A stretch of 6,622 nt of DNA from Paracoccaceae bacterium (GTDB lineage Bacteria > Pseudomonadota > Alphaproteobacteria > Rhodobacterales > Rhodobacteraceae), in NCBI GenBank assembly GCA_016764835.1, contig JAESRD010000220.1, positions 1-6,622 on the forward strand, written 5' to 3'. The notes beneath the pieces were generated by a model. That model was not told the DNA's origin and searched no databases. It saw only the letters and a program-made list of their open reading frames with translations. How positions within the stretch are numbered: the first letter of the stretch is position 1; each line of letters starts with the position of its first letter. A program made the position numbers and the translations under genes. Below, in pieces: positions 4,898 to 6,622 of this stretch.

Positions 4898-6622
4898 ATG
4901 ACTAAAAACGCAGAGCAAGACGCGCCACAGCCTGCGCCTGAAGAGCTACCTATGCGGCGCAGCAGGCGCTCGGGCTATGTGCTTTGGCGCATTTTGGTCC
5001 TGTCGTTCTCGGCAGTTATGGCCGTGCTCATTGCCGTGCCGGTATTGATGATCGGCCAAGAAGTGCGCGCGCCAAGCTGGGTCGCACAGCGGATGGAAGA
5101 ACAGGCCTCGGCGGCGCTTGATGGCGGCACGCTTGAATTTGGCACCATCACTGTCACCTTTGGCACAGATTTTCATCCGCGTTTGCGCATGACCCAGACC
5201 GTTTTGCGCAATGCGCAGGGGCGGCTTTTGGCGCGGGTGCCGGGGATTGATGTGCTGGTTTCGCCGCGCGGGCTACTGCTACGGGGCGAATTGCTGGTGC
5301 AGGAAGTCGTGTTGAGCGGTGCGCAACTTACACTTGACCGGGGCCAAGATGGCTCATTTGCGCTGGCGCTTGGCAATGATGGCGCGGTGTTTGGCACGCT
5401 TAACCCGAACGGGCCGTCAGAACCTGCACCCGAAACACGCGCTGCGGTGAGCCCGGCTGCTGCGGGGCTTGGCAGTCTTGTCAGTTTCATGGAGGGCATA
5501 ACCCAGCGGCCAACGCTGGAGGCGCTTGAACATGTCACCGCTGAAGGCCTGATCATTAACTACAACGATGCCCGCGCCGGGCGCAGTTGGACCGTTGATG
5601 GCGGCCGCATTGATCTCGATCTTGGCCCGGAAAATCTGCATTTTGACGCAAGCTTCACGCTGCTTTCGGGGCGGGCCTATGTGACAGAGCTGACTCTGGC
5701 CTATGATAGCGCGCCAAACACCCATGTGGCGCAGCTGTCACTGGCGCTGCGCGACGCCGCCGCCCGCGACATTGCCACGCAAAGCCCGGCGCTTGAATGG
5801 CTCAAACCTGTCGATGCGCCGGTATCATTGCGCCTGAATGCCACGCTTGACGCGGCAGGCAGGCTTGATGATCTGACTGGCGGTTTCGAGCTGGGCCGGG
5901 GCCGGTTGCAAAAAGCTGATGGGCAAGATCTGGCTTTTGATTCCGTCAAAGCCGAGGTGCAGTTTGACCCGGCAGCGGGTGAGAACGGCGTGTTGCGGTT
6001 TGAGCAAGTTGAGCTGCGCAGCGACTGGGCCAATGTCACGCTTGAGGGTGAGGCCTATTTGAGGTCGGCCGCCAGCGGCGCGCCAAGTCAGATTAGCGGC
6101 CAGATCCGGCTCGTGCAGGCCGAGATCAACCCGCCCGGTGGCTACGCCCAGCCGCTGGCACTGGCTGAGGGTTATGTTGCTTACCGGCTGCAATTGGCGC
6201 CAATGCAGCTTGATATTGCCAGCCTTGTGCTGGTTGACAGCGCGCCAAATGCAGCAGATGCGCCGCCCGCGCGGCTGATCGCCAGCGGCCAGCTGATCCG
6301 GCAAGATGACGGCTGGCATATGTCCACACAGGCGCGCGTGGCCGAAATTGGCGTTGAACGGATTTTGGCGCTCTGGCCCCCGGCTTTGAAAACCCGATTG
6401 CGGGTTTGGGTCGAGACCAGCCTGCCGCAGGGGCTGATGCGCAATGTGCAGGCGGCCCTGCGGCTTACGCCAGGCCAGCCGCCACAAGTGCAAATCACCC
6501 ATGAATTTGTCGATACAACGCTCCGGTTCATGCCAACGCTGCCGCCCATTCGCGGCGCGCGCGGCTTTGTTGTGTTTGACGGTCACTCCTATGTTGTGCA
6601 GGCCGATGCGGGCAGTATCACC
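4898..6622 (+). CDS. AsmA/YhdP-like (DUF3971) envelope protein, 3' end cut by window
   Basis: A large inner-membrane-anchored protein; 575 codons are visible and the frame is open at the last base, so the C-terminal part is missing. Residues 1-27 are polar and then basic (MRRSRRS), followed by one transmembrane helix at about 28-52 and a long, presumably periplasmic, beta-rich region. The AsmA-like beginning has short Gly/Asp-punctuated strands (for example ISGQIRL, VTLEGEAYL). Residues about 486-575 (ERILALWPPALKTRLRVWVE, then LPQG, then RFMPTLPPIRGARGFVVFDG) match the DUF3971 pattern of YhdP-type proteins. YhdP, TamB and YdbH of E. coli are implicated in phospholipid transport to the outer membrane, so that role is inferred here. 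ATG 4898 is the first possible start, since an in-frame TGA sits immediately upstream (4895-4897); the ribosome site is weak (AGAG, 4886-4889, 8 nt away). Full-length relatives are usually around 1,000 residues or more. Confidence 0.88.
   Translation, partial: MTKNAEQDAPQPAPEELPMRRSRRSGYVLWRILVLSFSAVMAVLIAVPVLMIGQEVRAPSWVAQRMEEQASAALDGGTLEFGTITVTFGTDFHPRLRMTQTVLRNAQGRLLARVPGIDVLVSPRGLLLRGELLVQEVVLSGAQLTLDRGQDGSFALALGNDGAVFGTLNPNGPSEPAPETRAAVSPAAAGLGSLVSFMEGITQRPTLEALEHVTAEGLIINYNDARAGRSWTVDGGRIDLDLGPENLHFDASFTLLSGRAYVTELTLAYDSAPNTHVAQLSLALRDAAARDIATQSPALEWLKPVDAPVSLRLNATLDAAGRLDDLTGGFELGRGRLQKADGQDLAFDSVKAEVQFDPAAGENGVLRFEQVELRSDWANVTLEGEAYLRSAASGAPSQISGQIRLVQAEINPPGGYAQPLALAEGYVAYRLQLAPMQLDIASLVLVDSAPNAADAPPARLIASGQLIRQDDGWHMSTQARVAEIGVERILALWPPALKTRLRVWVETSLPQGLMRNVQAALRLTPGQPPQVQITHEFVDTTLRFMPTLPPIRGARGFVVFDGHSYVVQADAGSIT

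Noticed and set aside
5825..6586. Long minus-strand frame of 253 residues opposite the AsmA-like gene
   Set aside because: The composition is unnatural (rich in Arg, Gln, His and Pro with no hydrophobic pattern), and the plus strand carries a recognisable DUF3971 protein over the same bases.

Overview
The window looks like chromosomal sequence from an alphaproteobacterium, most likely the Rhodobacterales/Roseobacter lineage. That is an inference from gene content, moderately high GC, and the family resemblance of the DUF2189 membrane protein, the M23 peptidase and the AsmA-like protein. There is no tRNA, rRNA, CRISPR array, insertion sequence or phage gene. It holds six protein genes, two of them cut by the window edges, and no gap between genes exceeds about 210 bases.

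Layout. (1) Positions 1-1248, plus strand: an amidase-signature hydrolase missing its N-terminus, with the full Lys-Ser-Ser triad. (2) Positions 1249-1396: a gap with a good sigma70-type promoter enclosed by an 8-bp inverted repeat, driving (3) a DUF2189 multi-pass membrane protein at 1397-2203. (4) A bidirectional hairpin terminator at 2220-2251 separates it from a convergent minus-strand block. (5) The minus-strand block reads, in transcription order, a PrxQ/Bcp peroxiredoxin (4806-4327), a 210-bp gap, a membrane-anchored M23 (LytM-type) endopeptidase (4116-2803) and a bactofilin (2813-2274). The last two overlap by 11 bp. (6) Divergent from bcp, a gene begins at 4898 and stays open to the last base. 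It encodes an AsmA/YhdP-like (DUF3971) envelope protein of which 575 codons are visible.

How they work together. The M23 peptidase and bactofilin form a recognisable envelope-morphogenesis pair: a cytoskeletal bactofilin polymer positions a peptidoglycan endopeptidase, as described for BacA-LmdC in stalked and budding alphaproteobacteria and for CcmA with Csd peptidases in Helicobacter. The AsmA/YhdP-like protein belongs to a family implicated in moving phospholipid between the membranes, so the right half of the window leans towards cell-envelope construction. Bcp is a thiol peroxidase sharing a short divergent control region with it. The amidase and the DUF2189 protein have no evident functional link to the rest.

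I found no convincing undescribed system. The points most worth checking are small: a peroxiredoxin without the usual resolving cysteine, two symmetric elements lying over promoters, competing hairpins in the bcp-M23 gap, and a short GC-rich direct repeat at the cut end of the amidase.
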